In this document: piece after piece, positions 1 through 9,130 of the stretch
How the letters are laid out: each line of letters opens with the position of its first letter
Numbering within the stretch: position 1 is the first letter of the stretch
From: Bacteroidales bacterium UBA7569
GTDB lineage: Bacteria > Bacteroidota > Bacteroidia > Bacteroidales > Paludibacteraceae
Length of the DNA stretch: 64,000 bases
Direction: 5' to 3'
Assembly (NCBI GenBank): GCA_002477945.1
Contig: DLLF01000002.1
Coordinates: forward strand, 264,357-328,356
Made by a program: the position numbers and the translations under genes
Notes under the pieces: model-generated
The model's input: the letters and a program-made list of their open reading frames with translations, nothing else
The model's database searches: none
What the model was told of the DNA's origin: nothing

Positions 1-466
1 CAATAACCTCATAGAGTGTCTTCACACCTACACGCAGACAAAACAAGAACATAAACGCAACCGAAATGTAAAGCAACGGGATGGTGTTCAGAAGAAGTTT
101 CTGACCCGTATAATATCCCATTACAGCATTGAGCAGCAGATTTGTCACACCGGCCAATACTACAGCCGCCAGAATACGTATGGTATCCACAAATGTGGAA
201 TAACGCAGAATTCCCGTGTAGGTCTTCAGTATAATGAAGAAAAGCAACTGCAAGAGAAGCAAAATTCCCATCTGCGTCCACACCGGCAGAATCGTTTCCA
301 AATCATAATGAAAGAGGTTCGTCCCTATGGCAAAACTGATAATATATGCTACGGCACACAGAAAAATATCCAGCAGCAACACTCCCCAACGAGGCATATA
401 ACTTGTTGTGAACAAATGAGAAAAAGTTTCTGAAAACAGTTCTTTCTTTCTTGTATGGTATTGCAT
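1..466 (-). CDS. CapD/FlaA1-like polysaccharide biosynthesis epimerase (5' part only)
   Basis: Only the first 155 codons are inside the window; the gene runs off the left edge. The ATG at 464-466 opens a protein whose short basic start (MQYHTRKKELF) is followed by a run of hydrophobic segments: about residues 29-50, 64-85, 95-115 and 125-148. This four-helix layout, with a conserved Trp-Gly just before helix 1, is how membrane-bound nucleoside-diphosphate-sugar epimerases/dehydratases of the CapD/WbpM/FlaA1 family begin; the Rossmann catalytic half would lie outside. Those enzymes make sugars for capsule, O-antigen or glycoprotein glycans. A good promoter lies about 70 bp upstream. The family call rests on the membrane domain alone, so another four-helix membrane protein is possible. 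Confidence 0.65.
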   Translation of the reverse strand, partial: MQYHTRKKELFSETFSHLFTTSYMPRWGVLLLDIFLCAVAYIISFAIGTNLFHYDLETILPVWTQMGILLLLQLLFFIILKTYTGILRYSTFVDTIRILAAVVLAGVTNLLLNAVMGYYTGQKLLLNTIPLLYISVAFMFLFCLRVGVKTLYEVI

Positions 467-535
467 ATTATTGTTTGCGATGATAATAAAATTCCGGTCT
501 CATTCCGTGCGAAAAGCCAAGCGCACAGCGTTCTG

Positions 536-566
536 CAAAGGTACGTCTTTTTTTATATTTGTGCAA
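536..566 (-). promoter_or_regulatory. Bacteroidota-type promoter for the CapD-like gene
   Basis: On the minus strand, TACCTTTG (536-543) is preceded by TTG (564-566) with a 20-bp spacer, matching the -7/-33 consensus of the Bacteroidota primary sigma factor. It leaves a leader of about 65 nt before the ATG at 466. Confidence 0.75.
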
Positions 567-639
567 TATGGCATTTTCAGTGTCTATGCACTAAGTCGCT
601 TCTGTGAGAAACCCTTGCGAATGGAATTGAGCGTCGTGG

Positions 640-684
640 ACAGCAAGTTTGTTCCTTTCTATAAGAACGGAACGGACTTGCTGT
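640..684. terminator. Hairpin downstream of rlmD, possible terminator
   Basis: A 16-bp stem (640-655 with 669-684) containing two G-U pairs and a 13-nt loop lies just past the rlmD stop codon. There is no T-run on either strand, so it may be a transcript-end or stabilising hairpin rather than a classic intrinsic terminator. Confidence 0.45.
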
Positions 685-708
685 ATAACTCACCTTTCGT
701 CTGGTAAT

Positions 709-2124
709 CTACCGTTTTTCCAGCAGCACGACATTCTCCACATGTTGTGTATGCGGGAACATATCGACAGGTTGCACCCGTGTGACACAGTATTCCGCAT
801 CCAGCAATGCCAAGTCACGAGCCTGCGTGGCGGGATTGCAACTGACATACACTATCCGAGACGGAGCCGCCAACAAGATGGTTTTGATAACGTCTTCGTG
901 CATACCCGCCCGAGGAGGATCCGTGATAATGACATCGGGGTTCCCGTGTTGGAGCAGGAAGTCTTCCGTAAGGAGGTCCTTCATATCACCCGCAAAGAAA
1001 GTTGTATTTTCAATATGGTTAATCTGTGAATTGACTTTGGCGTCTTCAATTGCTTCGGGGACATATTCAATACCGATTACGCGTTTCGCCTCATTGGCAA
1101 CGAAATTGGCGATAGTTCCTGTCCCCGTGTATAAATCGAAGACCAACTCTTCTCCATGCAATTGGGCAAACTGCCGCACCACCTGATAGAGAATGTGTGC
1201 CTGTTCGGTGTTGGTCTGATAGAAAGACTTGGGCCCCACCTTGAACTGCAAATTCTCCATTTCCTCTATGATATAATCGGATCCATAGAACGTGTTAACG
1301 GGGAGGTCGTTGATCGTATCGTTGCACTTGGTGTTGATCACATAAAGCAAAGAGACAATCTCGGGGAACGTATTGTGAAGCATCGTCAGCAAGTCTTCAC
1401 GCTCTTTCTTCCTGTCTTCGGCAAAGACTACAATGAGCATAAACTCCCCTTTGTGATTGTTCCGAAGTATGAGACTTCTGAGAAAACCGGTCTGCTTTTT
1501 CAGGTCGAAAAACGAAAGGGAATTGTCCGTTGCATATTGCCGAACGGTATTGCGTATGCGGTTATTGGTGTCGCACATCAAATGGCACTCCGTTATATCA
1601 AGCACCTTATCAAAACAATTCGGGATATGAAAACCCAAGCCGTTTTCCTTCGAGATATTCTCTATTCCTCCAGCCTGATGAATGGCGTCCCAACTCACCC
1701 AACGCTTGTCGGAAAAGGTGAACTCCAATTTGTTACGGTAGGCATATATATGTTTTGAGCCAAGAATCGGGGAGATGGAAGGCAATGCAATCTTTCCGAT
1801 GCGCGTCAGATTATCTACAATCTGTTTCTGCTTGTACTTGAGTTGTTCTTCATAAGGAAGAATCTGCCATTTGCATCCGCCACATTCTCCATAATGTCTG
1901 CACACGGCTTGGCAACGCTTATCGGAGTAGCGGACAAAACTCTCCACACGCCCCTCCATATAGTTATGTTTCTTCTTCGTTATCTGCAAGTTGACGACAT
2001 CGCCCGGTACGCAATAAGGTACAAACACGACACAATCGTCAATACGTGCCAATGCCTTTCCTTCGGCGGCAATGTCCGTTATTTCGACCTGTTCATACAG
2101 AGGCAGTTTCTTTTTCTTTGTCAT
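709..2124 (-). CDS. rlmD: 23S rRNA (uracil-C5)-methyltransferase, RlmD/RumA-like
   Basis: 471 aa. It would use SAM to make 5-methyluridine in 23S rRNA in the cytoplasm. An N-terminal TRAM-like region (residues 1-65) is followed by a cysteine cluster for a [4Fe-4S] cluster (C-x5-C-x2-C near residues 73-90, CRHYGECGGC). Then come a Rossmann methyltransferase domain with DLYTGTGT, the DPPRAGMH motif, and the SCNPATQARDL motif that carries the nucleophilic Cys. Length matches the TrmA/RumA family. The start codon lies 3 bp after the stop of the upstream amidase-like gene, so the two are co-transcribed. Bacteroidota often have two or more RumA-like proteins, so the exact target uridine (U1939 in E. 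coli) is inferred. Confidence 0.88.
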   Translation of the reverse strand: MTKKKKLPLYEQVEITDIAAEGKALARIDDCVVFVPYCVPGDVVNLQITKKKHNYMEGRVESFVRYSDKRCQAVCRHYGECGGCKWQILPYEEQLKYKQKQIVDNLTRIGKIALPSISPILGSKHIYAYRNKLEFTFSDKRWVSWDAIHQAGGIENISKENGLGFHIPNCFDKVLDITECHLMCDTNNRIRNTVRQYATDNSLSFFDLKKQTGFLRSLILRNNHKGEFMLIVVFAEDRKKEREDLLTMLHNTFPEIVSLLYVINTKCNDTINDLPVNTFYGSDYIIEEMENLQFKVGPKSFYQTNTEQAHILYQVVRQFAQLHGEELVFDLYTGTGTIANFVANEAKRVIGIEYVPEAIEDAKVNSQINHIENTTFFAGDMKDLLTEDFLLQHGNPDVIITDPPRAGMHEDVIKTILLAAPSRIVYVSCNPATQARDLALLDAEYCVTRVQPVDMFPHTQHVENVVLLEKR

Positions 2125-2127
2125 GGT

Positions 2128-5103
2128 TTATCTTTGAGTTGAGGTAAAAAACGAGTTGATACAAGCAGAGTAAAAAGCGGCAAAATCCCGAATCGATTCC
2201 AAAGGAAAGCCGAATACAAGCAATTGGTTGTCTCCCTTGCATTTGACACCGGCGCAAACGCCACTGTCCACATAGCGGGCGCAAACGGTTGCATGGTCTC
2301 CTATCGGAGTCAGCCCCTCCACATTCTCAGCGTGCAGGATAACAGGATCCGGCGTTGTCTGCATTGGGTACTTCTTGCCCTGAAACAAGATGACACCTTG
2401 CTTTGTGCCATGTTGGGTTCGGAAATCGCAATGCAGTTGGGAAGTAAGGAAACAATAGTCTTGTGGAGTTGTACGTGTATTACCACTCAGGTCACTGCTG
2501 ATATAGGCTCCGCTAACCAATATATTGCCGCCTGCAAGCGAGTATCGGGTAATCGCCCGTTGAAGTTTCTCATCGAAAGTCTTGAAATCAAAAGTCTTCT
2601 TCTGCACACCGATACACGTCTCTTTCTGTTGCCCCATAATTATATCAACCAGTTGGAAACCGGTTGGAATAGAATCTATCGACGAGGCGGAACAAGAAAG
2701 ATAAGTATAACCCGCTTCTTGCAATACTTTGCCGTGCATTACGGGATAAGAAAAGTTGTTACCGGCAAACAAGGCATTGCTCAAGTCGGCGTATGAGGCA
2801 CCGAAACCGGCATCATCATCGCTCTTCCAACTCTTCCTGCGCAAAAATTCATATTGCTCACCGATATAGGCAATGTCTGTTCCGTATGGAATGCCGTGCG
2901 TCTTATAGAAACCCGCATAAGTGGAATCTATCGTAAAACTCTCAGGTGCACCCACACGGGTGAAACCGTTCAGAATAAGTATCCGTCCCTTTTCATTGGA
3001 TGCAACGTGAGCCGACAATGTCTCCGATGGCATAGAGACTCCGCCGTCGTTGGCGGCGGCTATTCGGAAATCATACCGGGAATCTTTTTGCAAAGGAACA
3101 GTGCAATATGTATCACGAATACACGTACCATTGTCCCAGTCCGATGAATCGCGGCGGGTGTAAAGAATATAATATGAGGGTTGTGCCGTCACCTCAAGAC
3201 TGTCATACGTCGGTTCCCACCTGAGACAAATACTGTCCGACTCCGTTCCTTTGAAATGCATACCGAAGTTTCTGACAGGAAGCGGCTGTATGCAATAAGG
3301 AGTGCCGTACTGCTCGTGAATAAAGCGTACTATCCCTTTGTAGATGGCTCGGCTGACCAAAAAACGGAAACGGGGATCCAACCCGTAACGCATATCTGCA
3401 AAATTCTGATGGGACAGCAATTCAAGTATAAGAGCCGGCATTTCCGGATTACGGGTCTCACTATAGGAAGAGTTCATCAGCATTCTCCTGTTCCATTCGG
3501 GAGCAAAAGTCGAACGTATATCCTCCACGATCTGCGTCTGTACATAGTCCCCGAAATCACGTGCCGCCAACCTGCTCACACCCGTCGGATAACACGTCTC
3601 GCGCTTGTCATTGTGAGCCGTGTAAATAAGCAACGTGCCTATAATGCTGTCGTTGTGCCGAATACCCGCATCTGTATGAAAAGCCAAAGTCAGATGAACA
3701 GGGATGCCCAATCCCGGACTCTCAGGATTCACTTCTGAGCCGCCCGCCAAGTAGTTAACCCACCTGCCTCGGGATGTGTAATCATCTATATAATCATTCC
3801 TGCTATGCGTAAAGTTATAAACAGAATCGGGAATACCCGCATATTGCAACCAATAACGCGCCCCCTCCATATAGCGCGGCATCTCGCTCAGATAAGTTGC
3901 CGTTGTGTCGGTTGGAGAGATAAAAGACGGCTCGCAGTCTTTCTGCTGTGGTTTAACCGACGACGGAATGTCCGACAGAAAATCCGGAACCCTGTACCGC
4001 GCTACACTTCCCATACCACCGCCTATCTTCACAGCATCGGTTGTCACGGTCTCATTGGGTTTGCCGTAGTTGCTTACCTCTATCTTGTTTCTCTCCCTGT
4101 CCGTGGAAAACTCAAACGTGCCGAGGTATATCCAGGTCCCTCCCCCAATCTGCTGGTTGACACTGTAGGAGGTCGTTTGCCCGTTATGATGGATGGTGTA
4201 AATGGCTTGCTGTGTACTCTTCGGAAGCGACTTATATGAAACATATACAGCGTATTCCGCTTTCTTCGGTACATCAACATGGTAAGTAAAGGCATCAACC
4301 TTGTCAAGGTCACTGACTGTCCGTGCAAAGGCATATCCGCCCATCGTAAACGGATTCTCACCCTCATAAAGAGGCTCGTTGCCTGCTTTCTTCCCGAAGC
4401 CGCCGTCCTCATGAAACCGCCATGCAGAGGAATAAGATACATTTTCTGTTTCTGTCTCATCCACCACAACCTCAACCGTTTGCGTGTCCCGTTCTCTCGG
4501 TTGCAGCACAATGGCACCTGCATTCTCAAGCATCGGAACCAAAAACGGCATGGTATAGGAGGATGTATATAGATCCTCCACGGTTGTAAACAGTTTGGCT
4601 CGTTGGTACATCCAGGTCTCCCTCTGTTGGTTGAAGAACAACCCGTGACTGCCGTACACCGCTAAGTGTATTCCGTCCAACCCTTCAGGTATCTTGTAAG
4701 GCAATGACTGATTGCGTACAAGAGGAACACTCTCACGAAGGGTGTAGGGGTTGCGCTGCTGACCCTTTGGCAAGTATCTGTTTTGTATCAGTTCGGATAT
4801 TTCATAGCCGTCTGTAAAAATCCGGACATTGCCTCGTTTCCCATCAAATACATAATGGCTCGCTATCTTACGCAAGTCATTTGCTATCTTCGGAGTCATT
4901 GATATACCGCTCAGATTCTTGCTGAAATAAACTTGCGCCGTGTTGTTCCTTACTCGGATACGTTGCACCGACAGTTTCCCTACGGAAGCATACCGGGAAA
5001 CATACCGGCTGACGCTGTCCGTGAGTTCCTGCCGGTTGATAGCCCGAACAGGAAAGACCACGGAAAAAACAAAGATAACAAGCAAATATATAGTTCGTTT
5101 CAT
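2128..5103 (-). CDS. Secreted amidase-like protein with golvesin/xanthan-lyase-type domain
   Basis: 991 aa from the ATG at 5103. A GTG 12 bp further up would add MPIF, but MKRTIYLLVIFVFSVV is a typical signal peptide start. The N-terminal third is unassigned. A beta-rich segment near residues 230-370 (FHEDGGFGKKAG..., TIHHNGQTTSYSVNQQ) resembles the golvesin/xanthan-lyase carbohydrate-binding-like domain. A segment with AFHTDAG and later ILELLSHQNFADM resembles the zinc N-acetylmuramoyl-L-alanine amidase fold (amidase_3). A fibronectin-III-like stretch follows. Proteins of this layout are often named xanthan lyase, although peptidoglycan amidase activity fits the motifs better. It would act at the cell surface or in the periplasm. 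It is the first gene of a two-gene unit with rlmD. Confidence 0.7.
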   Translation of the reverse strand: MKRTIYLLVIFVFSVVFPVRAINRQELTDSVSRYVSRYASVGKLSVQRIRVRNNTAQVYFSKNLSGISMTPKIANDLRKIASHYVFDGKRGNVRIFTDGYEISELIQNRYLPKGQQRNPYTLRESVPLVRNQSLPYKIPEGLDGIHLAVYGSHGLFFNQQRETWMYQRAKLFTTVEDLYTSSYTMPFLVPMLENAGAIVLQPRERDTQTVEVVVDETETENVSYSSAWRFHEDGGFGKKAGNEPLYEGENPFTMGGYAFARTVSDLDKVDAFTYHVDVPKKAEYAVYVSYKSLPKSTQQAIYTIHHNGQTTSYSVNQQIGGGTWIYLGTFEFSTDRERNKIEVSNYGKPNETVTTDAVKIGGGMGSVARYRVPDFLSDIPSSVKPQQKDCEPSFISPTDTTATYLSEMPRYMEGARYWLQYAGIPDSVYNFTHSRNDYIDDYTSRGRWVNYLAGGSEVNPESPGLGIPVHLTLAFHTDAGIRHNDSIIGTLLIYTAHNDKRETCYPTGVSRLAARDFGDYVQTQIVEDIRSTFAPEWNRRMLMNSSYSETRNPEMPALILELLSHQNFADMRYGLDPRFRFLVSRAIYKGIVRFIHEQYGTPYCIQPLPVRNFGMHFKGTESDSICLRWEPTYDSLEVTAQPSYYILYTRRDSSDWDNGTCIRDTYCTVPLQKDSRYDFRIAAANDGGVSMPSETLSAHVASNEKGRILILNGFTRVGAPESFTIDSTYAGFYKTHGIPYGTDIAYIGEQYEFLRRKSWKSDDDAGFGASYADLSNALFAGNNFSYPVMHGKVLQEAGYTYLSCSASSIDSIPTGFQLVDIIMGQQKETCIGVQKKTFDFKTFDEKLQRAITRYSLAGGNILVSGAYISSDLSGNTRTTPQDYCFLTSQLHCDFRTQHGTKQGVILFQGKKYPMQTTPDPVILHAENVEGLTPIGDHATVCARYVDSGVCAGVKCKGDNQLLVFGFPLESIRDFAAFYSACINSFFTSTQR

Positions 5104-5132
5104 GAAGATTGGCACTTACCTTAAAACATGGA

Positions 5133-5140
5133 CAAAGATA
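5133..5140 (-). promoter_or_regulatory. -7 element of the amidase-rlmD unit
   Basis: Minus-strand TATCTTTG lies 30 bp upstream of the ATG at 5103. The -33 position reads TTC rather than TTG, so only the -7 box is strong. Because transcription would start near 5125, the upstream GTG start is less likely than the ATG. Confidence 0.5.
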
Positions 5141-5394
5141 CTACAAAAAACATAACTGCGAAAAACTTTTTTGGAGGCTTTTGTCATAACCATTGGTACG
5201 ATGTTTGTATTTTTTATAGTGCAGTTCTTGGACTCTCGGAGAAGCAGAAGTCGGATGCAAAATGGATATGTGTAGAGGAGTCCCTGAGGAAGATAGAAAT
5301 AGCAGGGGACAGGAAAGTAGATGGCAAGTCGCTTCCGTTTGCCTTGAAAGATAAAGAAAACTACTTTTCTTTTAGCAAACCGTTAGCAGACCTC

Positions 5395-5432
5395 GACGAC
5401 TCCTGAAGCAGACCTCGACGAGAGAACAACCT
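5395..5432. repeat. Copy a of dispersed GACCTC/CCTGAA intergenic repeat
   Basis: Two copies of GCAGACCTCGACGA, separated by CTCCTGAA, occur just upstream of the small exported protein gene. Related arrays lie at 14986, 29163, 37564, 43935 and 56378. The remainder of the 5141-5475 gap shows no convincing gene. Confidence 0.6.
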
Positions 5433-5475
5433 CTCCTCAAATCAATACGGAACTTGCAATAAAGACAATTTGAAT

Positions 5476-5877
5476 ATGTTTAAAAAAATAGTAATACTGT
5501 TCTTGTTGGTTGGTGTGTGTACCGTTTTGCTGAAAGCGCAACCTCCTTTTTTCCGTACGGCGGAAGAAGAGGCGGAAAAGCAGACGGAAATGATGCAGCA
5601 CGAGTTGGAATTATCTCAGGAACAAAGAGATACGGTATATATAATCAATCTCAAGTATGCCAAAGCAAGACGCATATCCAACACGCGTGCGGAAATGTTG
5701 GCACGGCTTAATCAAAAGACGGAAGAACTGAAAGGGGTACTGACCAAAGAGCAATACCACCAGTATATGAACTGCCAACTGGATAATCGGAACAAACGGG
5801 GGGTACCCGTTCTGCGCAAGCAACCTTCACCCGTCGACAGCGGAAGCATCATATCAAACAACACACCAAAAGGGTGA
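5476..5877 (+). CDS. Small exported helical protein, Spy/CpxP- or DUF4890-like
   Basis: 133 aa from the ATG at 5476; a TTG two codons upstream is also in frame. A signal peptide (MFKKIVILFLLVGVCTVLLKA, cut before QPPFF) precedes a charged helical body: LELSQEQRDTVYIINLKYA, then LARLNQKTEELKGVLTKEQY. Paired LSxEQ...LTxEQ motifs are typical of Spy/CpxP-like periplasmic proteins and related Bacteroidota families. The C-terminal 35 residues look disordered. The function is unknown; a chaperone or stress role is a guess from fold. Its last 29 bp overlap, tail to tail, the PAP2 gene on the other strand. Confidence 0.65.
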   Translation: MFKKIVILFLLVGVCTVLLKAQPPFFRTAEEEAEKQTEMMQHELELSQEQRDTVYIINLKYAKARRISNTRAEMLARLNQKTEELKGVLTKEQYHQYMNCQLDNRNKRGVPVLRKQPSPVDSGSIISNNTPKG

Positions 5878-6502
5878 TTAGCAAAGTAATACACGGTAAC
5901 CAATCGTAAAAAGACGGATAATCCCGCGGCTTGAGTATCTCTTTCTTTCTTCTCAAACACCAATATCCGGCAAGAGCCAAAACGGTTCCAACAATCAGCC
6001 CGCCGAGTATATCAGCAGGATAATGCGCTCCCAAGTACATTCTCGACCAGCAAGTGAGTGCTGTCCACACCGACAAACTGATAGCAGATACCATGTTCCT
6101 CCATACAAGCGAGAAAAGCAATGTGCAGCACATCGTGTTGGCGGCATGGGAAGATACGAAACCATACTTACCTCCGTGATAACCGTTCACAATATGCAGC
6201 AACTCCTCTACACCCTCTGTATGTGTCGGACGCGGACGGGCTACCAAATGTTTGATAATACCGGAAGAAACGTAATCGGATAATCCCACACATATTGCAA
6301 ACGCAAGCATTATCCATATACTCTGCTTTCCGAAACGTCGGACGATGCACAAGGTCAGTACCGCGTACAGCGGTATCCACATCGCCGGAACGGAGATATT
6401 CCATAGAAACTGGTCTAAAAAACAAGTGTTGGCATGGTTGATAGCCAACAGCAAGGTCTCGTCAGCACGAAGTATATTGTCCCACACCGATGATAACAAC
6501 AT
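5849..6502 (-). CDS. PAP2-family membrane phosphatase
   Basis: 217 aa with about five or six membrane segments. It carries the three PAP2 signatures: KHLVARPRP (KxxxxxxRP), SSHA in place of the usual PSGH, and SRMYLGAHYPADILGG (SRxxxxxHxxxD). The family removes phosphate from lipids such as phosphatidate, undecaprenyl diphosphate or lipid A; the substrate cannot be read from sequence. It starts 21 bp after batE on the same strand, so it may be transcribed with the Bat operon. Its 3' end overlaps the convergent small exported protein gene. Confidence 0.85.
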   Translation of the reverse strand: MLLSSVWDNILRADETLLLAINHANTCFLDQFLWNISVPAMWIPLYAVLTLCIVRRFGKQSIWIMLAFAICVGLSDYVSSGIIKHLVARPRPTHTEGVEELLHIVNGYHGGKYGFVSSHAANTMCCTLLFSLVWRNMVSAISLSVWTALTCWSRMYLGAHYPADILGGLIVGTVLALAGYWCLRRKKEILKPRDYPSFYDWLPCITLLITLLVCCLI

Positions 6503-6523
6503 AAATGGAATAGGTAGTCTGTA

Positions 6524-7267
6524 TTAAATACGTTCGATGCAGGACAACTTGATCCACCCTACATTGTCGGCAACCTGTATCTCCGCCCATTCCGAAAGGG
6601 TCGAACGGATACGAACTTTGGTACCCTCATGCAGGACGAATATATCGGTACCCGACTTGTCGGGACTGCTCTTCACATTGACAATGCCCTGCATCACGAT
6701 AGCAACCCGTCTCTCTGTGTTTTGCCGGTGAGTCACACCCGCAAAAACAAAGGAAACAATGCTGAATACGATGGCTATGCAGGCGACATAAAAACCTGTT
6801 TTCCGTAATGGGACACTGTGTACAAAAGAAAAGACGAAAATGCCTGCCAGAAACAGAAGAAACAATGCGACGCTTACATATATCCACGCTTCCTCTGACA
6901 GGGAGTGAATCAATGAAGCAACCCACAAAGACAACAAAGTGGTATTGTCGTCCTGTATATTATCCACAATACGTCTCTCCGCTATCTGCAAATTATATTT
7001 TGCATCCGGATAATGCGGACGAAGACGGAGTGCCCGCTCGTAATGCAGGATACTGTTTCCTATTTCCCCTGCTTTGTAGTAAGCGTTTCCTATGTTGTAC
7101 TCCAACTCGGCAGAAGGGTTTTCTGACAGCAGGGAGTCATACAGCAATATGGCCTCTGCGTATGCTCCCGAGTCATAATACTCTTTTGCTTGTGCCAACG
7201 GTTCCTCACCGTAGCAGAAAACTGCTGTACATGCTATAGAAATGATAAGAGAAAGAAATCGTTTCAT
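6524..7267 (-). CDS. batE: BatE, TPR/SH3 protein of the aerotolerance operon
   Basis: 247 aa from the ATG at 7267; a longer open frame upstream overlaps batD and lacks a signal peptide. A signal peptide (MKRFLSLIISIACTAVFCYG) is followed by TPR repeats (residues 20-95, e.g. AELEYNIGNAYYKAGEIGNSILHYERAL), two membrane helices (about 112-150), and a C-terminal bacterial SH3-like domain (VNVKSSPDKSGTDIFVLHEGTKV). This is the known BatE layout: an envelope protein thought to scaffold the BatA-D complex. It is the last bat gene, 4 bp after batD. Confidence 0.88.
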   Translation of the reverse strand: MKRFLSLIISIACTAVFCYGEEPLAQAKEYYDSGAYAEAILLYDSLLSENPSAELEYNIGNAYYKAGEIGNSILHYERALRLRPHYPDAKYNLQIAERRIVDNIQDDNTTLLSLWVASLIHSLSEEAWIYVSVALFLLFLAGIFVFSFVHSVPLRKTGFYVACIAIVFSIVSFVFAGVTHRQNTERRVAIVMQGIVNVKSSPDKSGTDIFVLHEGTKVRIRSTLSEWAEIQVADNVGWIKLSCIERI

Positions 7268-7271
7268 GTTT

Positions 7272-9113
7272 TTATAATTTACACGTTTCCAGCCTGTCAA
7301 TGAGTTGTATGGTCTCCTGATATATGTCTTGCATCTGATGGTCCGTTGCCGCAGGTGCATAGCGTGCAAACTCTGCTTCCGACAATAAGCCGAGCACTTG
7401 CGCTACTATATCTTCGCCCACACCCTTCTGATTCAGTATCTGGGAAATGTTCTCCTTGTTCAGGTCAGCGGTCGGTATGGAAAGTCTGTCGCTCAGATAG
7501 TTCCATGCTGCACGCTCGATCTCCTCATAGAACCCGCTTTTGTCATCTTGTGCCATAAGGGTCTTGGCTCGACGCAGTCTCCGTTGGGCGACTTTGTTCG
7601 CTCTCTTGTAGCGCATCTTCGCCAAGTCGGCATTCTCTCGGATCTGCTTGCGGAATACAACAAAGACAATGCCTGCCAATAGCAGGGGAAGAATATAACA
7701 CAGCCAGAATTGGAAATCACCGAAATGGAGGACTCCCTTCTTCACGGAGGGTAACGCACCCGTATAAATATATCGGATATCGGAATTCAACTGCTTGATA
7801 TCTTCTTTCTCCACATGGCTGCCCACAACCACTGCATTATTATCGTCTGTGCCGCGCTGGACGTGCAATGTGTACTCCGGCGTAGAGAGAATCTTGTATG
7901 TGTCACTCTGTGTATCAAAGTACGCAAACTCTATCGGAGGAATCGTAAACTCTCCTGCCGAACGGGGAATGGCGAGGTACTCGATGGTCTTTGTTCCCGA
8001 CATACCGCTCGTGGTAGTTTTGAAACTGTTGCTCACTTTGGGATCATACACTTCGAAACCTTCCGGCCAGTCCACCATAGGAGTCTTCAAAAGTTTCAAG
8101 TTGCCGGTACCGGTGATTTCCAGATGCAAGGTAACGGCGTCATTCGTATGCAGTTGATCCGTCGAAAGCGACGGTTTGATCTGAAACTGCCCCACCCCGC
8201 CCGAAAACGACTTGGGCTTTCCTGCCGGCAGACTTTCCACATGAACGGAAATGCCGGGGGCTCTGAGCGAACGCGTAACGGTGGAATATGTTCCGAAGAA
8301 GTCATCAAAGATACTGCGGGTCTGCGCCCTGTTCATCACGCGGACGACAGCCTCAAAGGTCGCAGGCTCAATCTGTATCGTACCACTATGCTGCGGATAG
8401 AGAAGAGTCTGATAAAGTGTTGCCGTCTGGTAGTTTCTGCCGTTATAATGCTCCAATTCTGTCTGTATCTCGCCAAGGTCAATCTCTTGCTTGAGAAAGC
8501 CCTTGAAGTCAGGAAGAGCAGTGTTGTTGGTGAACTGGGCTACGTCCATTCCTGCAAAGTACAATTTGTAAGAAAGCAATATGCACTCCTGCTCGTGTAC
8601 GTGCGTCTTGGTCGCTATCGTCCGGATGAAAATATCTCCGTCTCTGGCATCGCTGTTCGTGCTCTGTCCTCCCTGCACCCTGTTCGCAGTGCCGTTGCCG
8701 TTTCCGGCACCATTGGTGGTTGCGGATTGGTCCGGTGGAAGAACGGTTATCTTCAACCCGTTGGAAGTATAAGTATCTTTCTCAAAGACAATAGTCGCCG
8801 GCTGAATGGAGAATGTCCCCTCTTTGTTGGCACATAAAGTATAGGTGTAGGTTTGCGTATAAGAGGAAGAACGCTTGCCGTTTATCCAGTTCGTACTGCT
8901 GCTCGTACTCGTGTACGGACCGGCTAAAACGTCAAAGGCTTCAATTTCCGGTACACGCAGGTCACGTCCTTTCTGGTTGATCGTGTAGGTCAACTGAAAT
9001 GGCTTTCCTGCTATAACCTGTGCAGGAGCAGATGCCCTGAACTCAACGTCATTGGCAAGAATAGCACCTGCCGCCAAAATAAAATATAGGAATAGACTTA
9101 ATCTCTTTCTCAT
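7272..9113 (-). CDS. batD: BatD, oxygen-tolerance protein
   Basis: 613 aa. A signal peptide (MRKRLSLFLYFILAAGAILA) leads into repeated Ig-like beta domains (VEFRASAPAQVIAGKPFQLTYTI, ISVHVESLPAG). A single membrane helix near residues 455-480 is followed by a basic cytoplasmic-side tail (KMRYKRANKVAQRRLRRAKTLM) and a helical end. This matches the BatD family (PF13584). BatD belongs to the Bat envelope complex linked to stress or oxygen tolerance in Bacteroides and Leptospira; its biochemical activity is not established. It lies between batC (17 bp) and batE. Confidence 0.9.
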   Translation of the reverse strand: MRKRLSLFLYFILAAGAILANDVEFRASAPAQVIAGKPFQLTYTINQKGRDLRVPEIEAFDVLAGPYTSTSSSTNWINGKRSSSYTQTYTYTLCANKEGTFSIQPATIVFEKDTYTSNGLKITVLPPDQSATTNGAGNGNGTANRVQGGQSTNSDARDGDIFIRTIATKTHVHEQECILLSYKLYFAGMDVAQFTNNTALPDFKGFLKQEIDLGEIQTELEHYNGRNYQTATLYQTLLYPQHSGTIQIEPATFEAVVRVMNRAQTRSIFDDFFGTYSTVTRSLRAPGISVHVESLPAGKPKSFSGGVGQFQIKPSLSTDQLHTNDAVTLHLEITGTGNLKLLKTPMVDWPEGFEVYDPKVSNSFKTTTSGMSGTKTIEYLAIPRSAGEFTIPPIEFAYFDTQSDTYKILSTPEYTLHVQRGTDDNNAVVVGSHVEKEDIKQLNSDIRYIYTGALPSVKKGVLHFGDFQFWLCYILPLLLAGIVFVVFRKQIRENADLAKMRYKRANKVAQRRLRRAKTLMAQDDKSGFYEEIERAAWNYLSDRLSIPTADLNKENISQILNQKGVGEDIVAQVLGLLSEAEFARYAPAATDHQMQDIYQETIQLIDRLETCKL

Positions 9114-9130
9114 AATGTTACTCTCCCTCC

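Noticed and set aside
5128..5406. 92-codon plus-strand frame upstream of the small exported protein
   Set aside because: It begins in the promoter of the divergent amidase gene, has no ribosome site and runs through repeat copy a.
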